Part shown: piece after piece, positions 1-10,487 of the stretch | Numbering within the stretch: position 1 is the first letter of the stretch | Layout of the letters: each line of letters starts with the position of its first letter | Assembly: GCA_964035795.1 (NCBI GenBank) | Contig: OZ038326.1 | Location: forward strand, 6,685,759 to 6,749,758 | DNA length: 64,000 nucleotides | Origin: Pterobdella sp. o SKG-2022 | Lineage: Eukaryota > Annelida > Clitellata > Hirudinida > Piscicolidae | Direction of reading: 5' to 3' | The notes under the pieces: generated by a model | Databases searched by the model: none | What the model was told of the DNA's origin: nothing | The model's input: the letters and a program-made list of their open reading frames with translations, nothing else | Program-made: the position numbers and the translations under genes

Positions 1-150
1 ATCAGTCTTGAATATAAATAGCATACTCTTTTTCGGTTGGTTAAACGTCATTATCAGCTTTATGTTTACAATATTATGTCTCTGAAAAGGTGTATTAATT
101 GATCGTTATCACACATCGTGTTTATTCAAAACTATATTTAATCTCTGCAG

Positions 151-2832
151 CTTACATACCCAAACACCACTGCCAATTTCCAAACCACTCTTCAATACAA
201 CAATGGATTCCCAAAGATGAAAATGGAAAGTTTGAATCTTGCTCTATGTTTGTCAATTCATCTGTTAGTAACGAGACAGTCTACTGCCCCGATGGCTGGC
301 AGTATGAAGATCAAGATTGGGGAAGATCTATTATCAATGAGGTGGTTCTGCAGTTATATATGATATTTGTTTTTAGAACAATCATATTTTACTGATTACT
401 ACAACCCGAATTGTTTCACAGTGGGACCTGGTCTGTGAAAAAGCCTTATACTCAGGATGTTCACACATGGTTTTTGTACTTGGGCTATTTTTTTCGTCTT
501 TTTTGGGAGGATTATCCGATATTTTTGGTCGAAAACCCATTTCAATCATTTTTCTTATATTGATCTCATTAAACGGAATAGCTGTTTCATTTTCCAGAAA
601 TTTTACTGATTTCGTCATTGGAAAATTTTTTCTCGGAGTTCTTGAAGTAATTTTTTTATCAATAGTTACTTACATTTGAATTTTTTATCGAAAATATAAT
701 TATTTAATCAAAGGTGAATTCTATAAATTTTTCTGTGTACCTTACCGAGCTGACGTCAAACCTGAATAGGGATTTAGTTGTAAGTGTGGGATGTCTTCAC
801 TGGGGAGTCATTTTATCTATTTTAATTCTTTTGGCGTATTTAATTCAAAACTGGAGATACCTCAAGCTTACTATATGCTTGTACAGTTTATCAGTCTTAC
901 CGATTATAATGTGAGTTGTTTTGAAAAAAAAACTTCATCTTTAAAAGCATTTTTTTTTCATTTTAATGTATAAAGATTTTGTTTTCAATCTATTAATTAT
1001 CTGATCAGACAGAAATTCTTTTTATTTTAATTCTAACATTGTTTTTCAGTTTATTTCTGCCAGAAACTGTGTACTGGTTACACGCAAACAACAGAATAAA
1101 AGAAGCCGAAGATGTTTTGATAAGTGCGGGGAAACTCAATAATGTACAATTCACAAGACCTATACTCATCCAAAAAGAGAATCAAGATAACTCCAAGGAT
1201 ATCAAATATTTTGAAGAAAAAACTTTTTCAAAAAAAGTGAAGAATTTCTTGACTAAACTCTTGGCAAGAACTTTTGGGTCTGATAGAAGCTCAAAAACCC
1301 AATATAAAATCAAAGAACTCTTTCGAAACCCCTATCTTCTCAGGCATATGGCTTTTGGAATAGTTATTCTGTAGGTTTGAGTTTAGTTATGACCCATATA
1401 ATATCAAAAAACTAGAATAAATTTTTTAGTTTTTTACAAGTATTTTCATTTTTCATCAAACCTCATAAATCTATACTTTCTCTCACTCTCATCAACTTTT
1501 TGATAAGTTATTCAAAATTTAACAATTTGCAGCATTGACTTTTTTCTTATCATGAGTCTGAGTTTCATATCGACTTCTATCTCGACCTATCGGTTCTTTA
1601 GTGCTTTTCTCAACGTATCAATTCAAATCCCAGCCGGGTTTGTTTGCTTCTTTCTTATAAAGAAGTAAGTGGTTTTCAAATTATTACAACTAAAATTATC
1701 AGTTTTTTTATTTATTCAGCGTTGAAATAATCAACAAAATTTTAGAAGCAGCAAAGCTATTAAAAAGTGTAGAGCTTTGATAGATTAGAAAGAATTTTTA
1801 TTTGTGTTATTCAAATTTTGAATAGTTTTAATAAAATTTATAAAACATAACACAGAAACAGTATGAGAAATTCGATGATTCTGTTCATGCTTTTGACGGC
1901 TGCATCAATTTTCATATGTTATCTTTTTCTTTTACTAACGAGTAAAATAAATTTTCAACTTAAGAAAAAATTTTAGTGAAGTATTTCTTCATAATAATAA
2001 GTTTGATAGATTATCGCTGAATTATGAAAAATCTTCTTAGATGATCAAATTTTCTCTATCTGACAAATGTTGCTTATTATTGCAGGTGAACAAGTCACTA
2101 ACTATACGACTGTCTTCTTCATCGTTGCTGCAAAGTTTTTCAGCAGCATAGTCACAGCTTTGCTTTATACTTACCTATCTACTTTGTTTCCTACTAATTT
2201 GAGGTTGGTTGGCTTGTATAGTTCAGAAGTAGAGCATTAGATTAATTATCTAAAGTCACCGGGCTCGATCCCGCTTGAGCCGACAACTAGCACCTGTTCC
2301 ACAGTGTGTTTACGCTACATTAAATATGCAGCAAGCGCTCTAATCTATGTGTAAAAAAAACTCTTTAAATACTGCATTAAATTACATTCATTTTCAATTA
2401 AATAATTCAAAAAAGCTTAAAACTATTCCATAAGGAATCGAGCCTACAGTATATGTTTGTTGGTCGGCAGGGTTGGATCTCTTTTAAGCTCATTTTCTAC
2501 ATACCTGGTTATTTAATACTAATTGTCAAATAAATTTTTTATTTCAAGTTTTTTATATTATTTTATGCTTAACTAATTCAATTTTTTTCCATCATAGTTA
2601 CACCTTTTCTCACCCACAGCTCATGGTGCTGCCCATAGGGTCCTATGTTATATTTGCTTCAAGTGCCTTGATATGTGCACTTTTACTCTTCATCTTTCCT
2701 GACACCAGTGGCTTGAGTTTGCCTGAAACTATTGAAGACATTGAGAATATTTATAAAAAAAACAAAAATGGAAATACAAAACTTTTGGAAAAGAAAGAGT
2801 TTCTAGCCGATGAGCAAGATGTGGATGAATGA
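151..2832 (+). CDS. SLC22-like MFS transporter, 3' part of gene
   Basis: Major facilitator carrier of the organic cation/anion transporter (SLC22) type, expected in the plasma membrane. Exons by splice sites and phase: 151-341, 422-646, 714-910, 1050-1370, 1533-1664, 1862-1941, 2086-2203, 2450-2507, 2620-2832. Together they give 510 residues in one open frame plus a TGA stop. The first exon carries the Cys-containing extracellular loop (HHCQFP). Exons 1 and 2 join as INEWDLVC, a family hallmark. GGLSDIFGRKP is the MFS loop 2-3 motif. LPETVYWL matches the family motif LPESPRWL, LFPTNL matches the ELYPT region, and the C-terminus has the PET-type motif LPETIEDIEN. The N-terminal exon(s) with the first membrane segment lie left of the window. 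The intron at 2204-2449 is almost wholly a SINE. Substrate cannot be inferred. Confidence 0.88.
2206..2395 (+). mobile_element. tRNA-derived SINE, copy 1
   Basis: A tRNA-like head runs from about 2211 to 2282, with an anticodon arm TTAGA-TTAATTA-TCTAA (anticodon AAT if read as a tRNA), an A-box-like TATAGTTCAGAAGTAGAGC and a B-box-like GGGCTCGATCC. It is followed by about 110 bp of unrelated body beginning ACGCTACATTAAA and GCAAGCG. Head and body recur together on the minus strand at 22006-22150, which makes this a SINE rather than a lone tRNA gene. It occupies most of the SLC22 intron and starts within a few bases of the splice donor. Confidence 0.75.
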
Positions 2833-3680
2833 GTCGGAACTGAACTTTGAAATAGATTTCCTATTAAAGAGTCACATAAGTAACATAAAAAATAGTGCAC
2901 CTTTGTCAAATAATGTTTTCGAATTGTTTTTAAATTTTAATTTAAACCTCAAAAAGCAAATTTAATTATTCTGCATGATTCAAATTAAATAGTTGTTTGA
3001 ATCGATATGAATCGATAATTATTTCTACGAATTATAGCGAGTCTGGATGAATATTTGAAGTAATTTTATTTAAAGAATTTTTTATTGCGAAGTGAATTAA
3101 TTTGTATTGATGAAATGCGCGTCTATACAAGCAGCTGGATTTAAAATTGCAAATTCTGTTAGGTAGCGTAAAATTCTCAGAATAAAAGTCAATAAATAAG
3201 ATTTCAAAAATATATTTAAGCTGTTAGAGATTTAGACTGTATGAGAGTCATGGCTGTGTTCCGTTGCACCTCCGTTCTTCTTGAGGTCATCACTGCCCTC
3301 TCTTTCCTTCATATCCAGATCTTTAAGTCACTCTTGTCCGTGTTTTATTTGAGAAATCAATATTTTATGAAAAGTGTTTGATAGTTGTTGAACCCATTTT
3401 GCAGTATTTATTTTTCAAAACTGTTCTTATGTATGTTTCAAAAACTTAAAATTTTCAGTAAGAATTTCGGTGAACTGTTGTATATACTTTGGAAAAGTGT
3501 GAAATCTTTTCAAAAACATATGAGATAATTGATAAAACATGTATATGTGTTGTAGGTCCAAAATGCTGAGAGAGAAAGTGTTCAGCTAAACGAAAACCTT
3601 ATGAAGAAAATGGCTAACTTTTCAGTGACTATTATTTTTCCTGTATTTATTTGTCATTTTATCTTAAACACGTTTATAAG
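2833..3680. other. intergenic; possible short exon at 3241-3381
   Basis: Mostly AT-rich 3' flank. The stretch 3230-3345 is much less AT-rich than its surroundings. On the + strand an ATG at 3241 opens a 46-codon hydrophobic frame (MRVMAVFRCTSVLLEVITA at its start). A donor at its end (AAAA|GTGTTT) would give phase 1, matching the acceptor at 3679-3680 of the M13 gene, so it could be a signal-anchor exon. On the minus strand the same DNA encodes a hydrophilic tail ending DSHTV and a stop. Neither reading is proven. Confidence 0.25.
3181..3196 (+). terminator. candidate polyadenylation signals of the SLC22-like gene
   Basis: Two AATAAA hexamers (3181-3186 and 3191-3196) lie about 350 nt after the transporter stop codon, before any downstream exon. 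In AT-rich DNA such hexamers are common, so this is only plausible by position. Confidence 0.35.
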
Positions 3681-6600
3681 AAGATCCTTGTGAAGATTTT
3701 TACGAATATACTTGTGGTAATTTTATTAATGTTTTTCCAAATCCCATGCCAATATATACTTGGGATATAAAGACGGCCTCTGTATTGGAAATACAAACCA
3801 AACTTTGGCAGGTTATCATGTAGTTAAAAATTTATACTGCTAAATGAGAAAAAATATGCTTATTGAAATTATAGTGAAGCCTTGAAAAAATGTGTAAAAT
3901 GAATGTTTTCAAATGCATCAAAACAGGATTTGGAGCTGTTAAGTGAAGATAAGAGGGATGACTCCAACGCAGTAAACGTGGCCCGAAAGTACTACCGAGA
4001 ATGTCTGCAAGACACGTGGCAAGATGAAACTCCTTTATTACAAGTTTTATTTTTTTGAAAATCGTATGAGTCTAACCACTAATATATTTATAATGATATA
4101 ATATTGTCATATATTTTATGATGTTGTTAAGGGGATTTTCAAATCTTGACTAGATAATAAAAGAGTTTAAACACTGGCCTATCTACCAATATAATAGAGA
4201 TTGGGTTTATCAACGATACTTTACTTCAGTTTGGAGTTTTGAAGATTTCATAGAAAAAGCTCTAAAATATCATACATCTTCCTTCTTCCAGCTCCGAATC
4301 GAGAAGTACATACCACCAGTCATTGGGGTTCATTATAACAAACACTAAAAACTTTGCTTTAAAAATCACAAGTTAATAAAAACAAAAAAGATTACTTGAG
4401 TCAAGTTTGAAAATTCAAAAATTAAGCACATTTCATAGTAATTAAACTGCTACATAATGTTTATGAGTAAAATCTTATACCTCGGTTTGTTGCTTCGTAA
4501 TGATGAATACTCTATTATATAAGAACGTGAAAGTTGAAATAGTCATCAGTCTTCTAAAAATTGAATAAAATTTAAGTTTGGATTTTGAGAAGTTTTCATT
4601 CAAAAAGATAAATTTCATGTCTAAATTTTATTAAAAACGCTCCGTGAAATATTAATTTTTTGCTACTCAAATCTCTATTTGGGGAATTACATTACCGAGT
4701 TACTCAAATTTTCAATAACGTGTGTTTCTTTTGTCGCTGCAGAACCGAAACACGCATATCGACAACCTTAAAATAACATATTGAATAGGTGGACGAACAA
4801 TCATTTAAAAAATTGAAAAAATTATGTCTTTTGGGGATATTATTCATTAAATAATTATTATATAAAATTTCTTATATATTTTTGAATTTTTGGTCAACCA
4901 ACATTGCACATAGTTACTTTCTCTCAGTTAAGATTTTGTAAAACTTGGAAAAACAAGTTCTAATGAAATCTTTTGAAGTTTCAAACGGCTATGCATAATT
5001 TTATTTAACAAGCAATAGAAATCTTAAAAAAATATAATGATCTAAAAACCTCGATGATAACTGCCATTAGTATTGCTTATACTCACGCCCATTGTAGTTG
5101 ATAAAACCTGGTTTCAAAGAAAGCCAGTATAACAATTTCAAAAAAGCTGTGATCGGAACTTTGCAAAGACTTGAAAATGCACACAGAAAAGCCGAAAAAG
5201 ACAAAGTCAAAGCAAAGCTACAAAATCTCAGTTCTTTCTCTCAGAACTTGCAATCGGACATATTAGTTGTTGGTATTTTATTAAATATGATGCTTAACTG
5301 AATTCAATAAAACAAAAAACAAATATTCTACTCTATTCATGTTTCCAGGTATTTATTATAAACACTAAGCTTTTTGAAGCGTGCTTTTTAAGTTGTTCAG
5401 AGATTGTTTAAGCGTTCTGGAATAAGCTTCATTCTAGGAATTTTCTCAAATCAGAAGATAAAGACCAGGCTTCAGAATTATGAAACGATACATATCTGTC
5501 TGTCAACAAAAAAATATTGTAACTCAGCTTCTCTCCTCATAATGTAGTTTTATTTGAGTTTAAGGCAAGCTTCCTCTGCCAGTAACTTGCTAGTCTACAA
5601 CATTTCATCCAGCCACCCAAGCACTTGAAATTGTCAACTTTTTCGAATAAACCGGCAATGAAATGTTCAATTTCATTCACACTATTTTTATGAAACTTCA
5701 TCATTTTAGTTTTTTTTATTTTCACATTAAAACTTTTTTAGCTTTAGTTTCAACTTGCCTCAAAAGCATTTTGCCTGAGATCTTCAACACATGTGAGAAG
5801 GTTATCATAAGCTTAATCAAAAGCAGTAACCTGTCTGCTAAATATCGAAAACTTTTTTTGATTTAAAAATAAAACCAAGGTTTTTATCACCATCTATGGT
5901 TATATCTGTATTTGAAGCATTTACAACGAAAAAAAGTTATAGGACCCAAGTCTTTTTGGAGAACGTCTTCTGAACTTTGAAACATACAATTTCCCTCGAA
6001 GAAAAAAATTTAGCTCTCAAGCTCTATTGAAGTTTTTGAATAACATTAGTAAAGTTATTTGGATTTTCATAGATTTTGAGGATTCGAATCATCTTTTGCT
6101 TGTGAACCTTGTCTAATGCTTCAAAGAAATTTTCGAAAAATATTGTTGCAAAAGCGGTACTTAATTTTTTATGATTCACCACAAAGCTACTGCTTTAGTT
6201 GTGATTTTAGGCATTACTGAGGTTTTAATCAAGTATATTATTTTTAATCGCTTTTTTGTTTGTAGGGTCACTATGTATAATCTTATTGGTCAGCAAGTAA
6301 ACTATATCAAGACCATTGAAAAAATTAAATTAAATGAGAATTAACCTTTCATAAATTTGAATAAAAAATTCTGGTTTTGTTCAAAATTACTGAAGTATAG
6401 AAGTTTGAATGTCTATCGTGTTTTTTCCACCAACAATACAGAACTTCTTAGACACACCTATGGGACAACCCATGCTGTCTTATTTCAAATTGGTGAATAT
6501 GACGTGGGGAAGGATTGAATTATTTTATGAAGACGTTGAGGTGAAAGAATTGAGTGAAGACGATGAAAAAATTGTGACTGACATGTGGAATATGGAGAAA

Positions 6601-7718
6601 GAACTAAGAAAACTGGTTTGCTTTCAAAATTTTTAAGACATATTAATTTAATTTTAGTTACCCAGTAGTGAATGAACCAGAAACTATAAAATAGTTTTTT
6701 ATATGCATTTTCAATGTTTGTAGTTGAAACAAAATTTTTTTACTATAAATACCAATAATTTCAACACATTTATTTTATGCTAACGTATTATGGTAACCGA
6801 AAACTCTAGTTTTTTTTTGCTAATAAATTTACTAAAATTTCTTCTCATAATGTCGACGTAAATGATTATTGATATTGCTTAAAAGTACATTAAGATTTCT
6901 TTAAAAAATCGCACAGAAACTAATAATTTCTTATATTAGCCAGTTACTTCATTCCGTATATATTTCTCCACAAACTAACATTATCTGGCACGAACCTTTT
7001 ACCGCATCGTTTTATGAAGAGTTCAAGAACTTGAATTTTGAATTTAACATCAGCTGGGTGAGGTTCACTTGATAATTTTCCATTATGGCTTTTTCAAAAG
7101 TTTCCATCAATTCATCTAGATTTATACTAAATTCTTTTCTCCTAATAGCATGACAGTTGAAAAAATATTTTTAAAACTTACAGAGCTTTGCATATGACTA
7201 TAGTATATTTAATTATTATTTTTTGAAAATCATGAAAAGTTTCATTTTTGAGCATGTCCTAAACTATTATTTTTATACTAAAATGTCTGTTGGTTTATCT
7301 TTACTCCACAGCCGTGTGACATGCAAAGACTCCGAACTCGGCATCTCAACGAAACGTGGCCAGATTAGTTAATTGCCATTTACGGCCAAAAGAAATATTA
7401 TAAAAACCTCAAAAATGTTCTTCAAAAATACTCTAGAAGGTCTATTTTTAGATTAGTCGGCTATGTTGGAATTATGACTGCTAGCTTTAGGGTTCAAATC
7501 CCGGTCATGTTAACTATAAAACCGCTTCTGTTGCTTTCACTATTTTTGCGGTTCATTTATATCGATTATTGGTTTTTTTATTCAAACAATTTTATCAATT
7601 TTCAGATCGGTAGCAAGCTACATTGTATGGACAGTGATCTATGGCTTGACGACCAAAATGGGCAACACTCCATATAGAACTACAAAAGAAAGACAAGAGG
7701 AATGGAAAAATATTGACG
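3681..7718 (+). CDS. M13 (neprilysin-like) metallopeptidase, N-terminal half only
   Basis: Type II or secreted zinc peptidases of family M13 begin their ectodomain with a DPCxDFYxYxCG motif; here it is DPCEDFYEYTCGNF at 3683. Exons: 3681-3811, 3927-4043, 4154-4305, 5098-5265, 6442-6615, 6944-7057, 7312-7355, 7606-7718. They keep phase except between 4305 and 5098, where an exon is probably missing. Further family landmarks are ARKYYRECL, FKHWPIYQYN, TNIIWHEPFTASFYEEF and SVASYIVWTVIYGL (the VANYLMW region). About 337 residues are covered, against about 700-750 for the family. The HExxH, ExxxD and C-terminal CxxW parts are not found before the next gene. An antisense LINE relic starts about 250 bp downstream. 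The gene is probably truncated or a pseudogene; distant exons or misassembly are alternatives. Confidence 0.75.
5266..6441 (+). other. intron of the M13 gene
   Basis: About 1.2 kb of AT-rich sequence between two recognised M13 exons. Short open frames occur on both strands (5537-5725 minus, 5663-5866 plus), but none resembles M13 or any family I know. No repeat was recognised. Confidence 0.4.
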
Positions 7719-7974
7719 GTAAAGTTACTCTTCTGAGTCTAATAAGTCTTGTAAAATTTTTGTTGTTTGTTGAATGATATAGATTTCCGTTGTTTATTTT
7801 TTCTGGCCAAACTACCCCGATGACTGCAGAAAAGACGCCAATAAAATGAGTCGATATTTGCTGGTTTTTGTCAAGGCTTATGTGCCAGTTGTAGAGAAGT
7901 ATCGGAGGAATATATGGGTTAAAAACCTTTAATTCAATTTTATGTTTTCTTTTAATTTTCATCGAGTTCACACT

Positions 7975-8760
7975 TTTTTGTTCACCTTTCTATTGGTTAC
8001 TCTCCAGCCATCGATAAGTGTGTACAGAGTTTTCTTGTTGAAGTGTCTATGTTTGTGAGACTGATTTTTATTTTTGCTTTATTTGGATTAACTTTGATGT
8101 TGAAATGTGCATAGTGTTCATTATTAATTTTAGGTCTGGTAATTCCTCTTTTACGAAATCAGTGTCATCTGCATATATTCTTTCTATATTGGCCACGTTG
8201 TTAAAAATTTTGATATTGCTTCTTCAAGGTATTTAAAGAATAGAATTGGACTTGAAGTATCACCTTGAGGAGGGCATATTGTTGCATTGAACAATGGTGT
8301 AGTTGTTCATTTTTATTGTTAGGTGTCTGATAGAAGATATTTTGTTAGTGGTTATGTCTAGTATTATTGGTCTATTTATGGTATTGAAGGCAGATATTAT
8401 AACTATGCCTGATAACGTAAGGGTTTTTTTTGTTTTGTGTACGGTCGCCATGTTGGAATAGTAAGTCCATGTGATGTCCGCCATTGATCTATCTTTAATG
8501 ATCACCAATCGGGTAAGACCAATAAACTCTTCAGCTGCTTTGCGTATTTTGCCGTGATATAGGATTAAACATTAACAATCTTGGATTTTTTTGCATGGAC
8601 CAATTTTGAACTGTTCATAATTAACACATTCTTCAAATTGTCAAACACCAGCTCGATTGAATGTATGCATAAACAATAAGCGGTGATTTAGTTTCAAAAA
8701 ACTTTGATAATTTTTATTAAAAATTTTTTAACTCATTGGAGATAATAAAAAACTTTCGGA
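7975..8760 (-). mobile_element. non-LTR retrotransposon relic (RT fragment)
   Basis: On the minus strand an RT-like reading starts near 8510 with MADITWTYYSNMATVHKTKK, followed by SGIVIISAFNTINRP (RT motif with the FDT position as FNT) and IYADDTDFVKEE at about 8164-8175, the catalytic YADD box. Frames shift between these blocks and stops interrupt them, so the copy is dead. It is truncated at both ends. It lies directly after the last recognised M13 exon and may explain the loss of the 3' half of that gene. Confidence 0.75.
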
Positions 8761-10487
8761 AAAACTGATGAAAGCTCTTCATTATAATGAGGCAGAGGAT
8801 GAGCACAATGAAACATGAGTGGTTAATATTATAGGGTTAATGTCGAAGCTATATAGAAACTCTCATGTTTACGATAGGCCATTCAATGTGGAAAGTAAAG
8901 ATACCGGCAGAAAAAATCTTAACCTTGTTTTTGTGGTAATGCTGAGTCTACGACGCAAAGTAGTTAGTTTTTATTACTTTTTAGTTGTAAGAAAGAGTAG
9001 AGAAAATCGAGAAAAAATTCACAAAATGAATTGATGAAAAACACGAATAGAATATTTAGAACGAGCAGACTAAGAAAGTATTTAAAAATGTATAAATATG
9101 AACTAGACTTTTCTTTATGAAAAGTTCTTTTAAGATTATGGTGAGCTTGGTATAAAAATATATGTATAGTATTTTCTGTTTATACATTATTATTCATATA
9201 CCAAGTGAATCCGTGTCGATTATCAATCGCCAATACCTTCTCCAACGTAAATCGTGGATAAGTTATATATAAAAATACCTTTACCCTTATTAATTAAATC
9301 ATTGTCTACATAGCTCTTCAAAAACTCTCCATGTATCTCGCTAATAGAGCTTTATCTATTTGTTTACACATTGCATATATCGTCAATTCCTGCCTATGAA
9401 TTTTTGAATTCCTTTTTATAAATGTCGCCAATTCATTCCTATATATATCGTTAGTTCTTTTTCCCATAACTACAAGCGTTTATGTAACTACTCAGTATTT
9501 GTTCAAATATCCGGTCAACATCTGTCAAGATTTTATCAATCACTCAACATATATCATGACAGAAAGCGATAATATATCTAGTCACAGCTGATATAGTTTA
9601 AAAGAGGTGTATACGGCTCCAAACGGCGACCATTCTGTAAGATAAATCTCAAAAAAATAAAAAACCAAAGCTTTTGCTTTTTCCACTACAGCTCCAGTTA
9701 CGTGGAAACAATGAGAAAAAAACTTTCAAAAAATAATAATAACAATGTATATAGCGCCAAGGGAAGCAACTGAAGCCCCACGTGTCAAATATTGTTAAAA
9801 GATAGTCTAAAAAGATATTTTTCAGTCCCTTTACAAAAAGAAACTGAAACAACAGAACGGATATAGTTTTCAAAACAAAACTGTAAAAAAGATAAAATAA
9901 AAGAGTCATCAAGCAAAAAAGGAACTTGCCTAATTTTTTCTGAAATCGAGAAAACAAGACGTAATAGATTTTTTTGAAATTTAGTCAAAATGAAACCTAG
10001 ACTACGAATAGTGGAAGAAAGATAGAGTTAGATAAGGAGATATTGGCAGGATTATCTTAATTCTGTTCTTTCAAATTTAATACGATTAAGCAAATACAGG
10101 TTAGTATTTCACATCAATTTATTTTTTAAATATTATTTCAAATTTTTACTGCAAGTTTAACTCGACATAGCCACCTGCCTACTCGTGAGGCCACTGGTTT
10201 TTTGATTCTTTAGCCCGAAAATATTCAAAGGAATAATGACTACAAAAATAGAAAACTGTCAAAAACTTGATAATGAAGAACAAGTTTTTATATTTTTAAA
10301 ATGAATGATGAAATATAACGAAAATAATTTTAAATTAAGAATTTGAAGTTAAAACTTAAATGTACTTTTTGGTGCAACGTAGTCGTATATTGTTTTTATT
10401 TAAATTATCGTTAATGGATTCATAGAATATAATTTATGCTTTAGTAAATTATCAAGATTTAAATGAAAGGTCTTTAAACTTATAAGT
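8761..10487. other. intergenic, nothing recognised
   Basis: AT-rich DNA between the RT relic and the first kinase exon. The open frames at 8819-9034 (+) and 9649-9957 (minus, Phe/Lys/Leu-rich) are low-complexity or anonymous and lack splice context. It should hold the kinase promoter, but no motif is convincing. Confidence 0.4.

Noticed and set aside
2211..2282. Functional tRNA gene (AAT anticodon)
   Set aside because: Acceptor, D and T stems are poorly paired, and the flanking body recurs with it elsewhere, so it is a SINE head. The copy at 22150 is likewise degenerate.
4740..4790. Possible missing M13 exon (NRNTHIDNLKIT reading)
   Set aside because: The reading resembles the family at this position and has an AG before it, but all frames stop before a usable donor and the phase from exon 4154-4305 does not fit.
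7460..7510. tRNA-like B box (GGGTTCAAATCCCGG) near an M13 exon
   Set aside because: A good B box, but no consistent anticodon arm or A box at the right spacing, and no second copy seen.
9649..9988. Two overlapping minus-strand open frames
   Set aside because: Phe/Leu/Lys-rich composition from AT-rich DNA, with no splice context or family.
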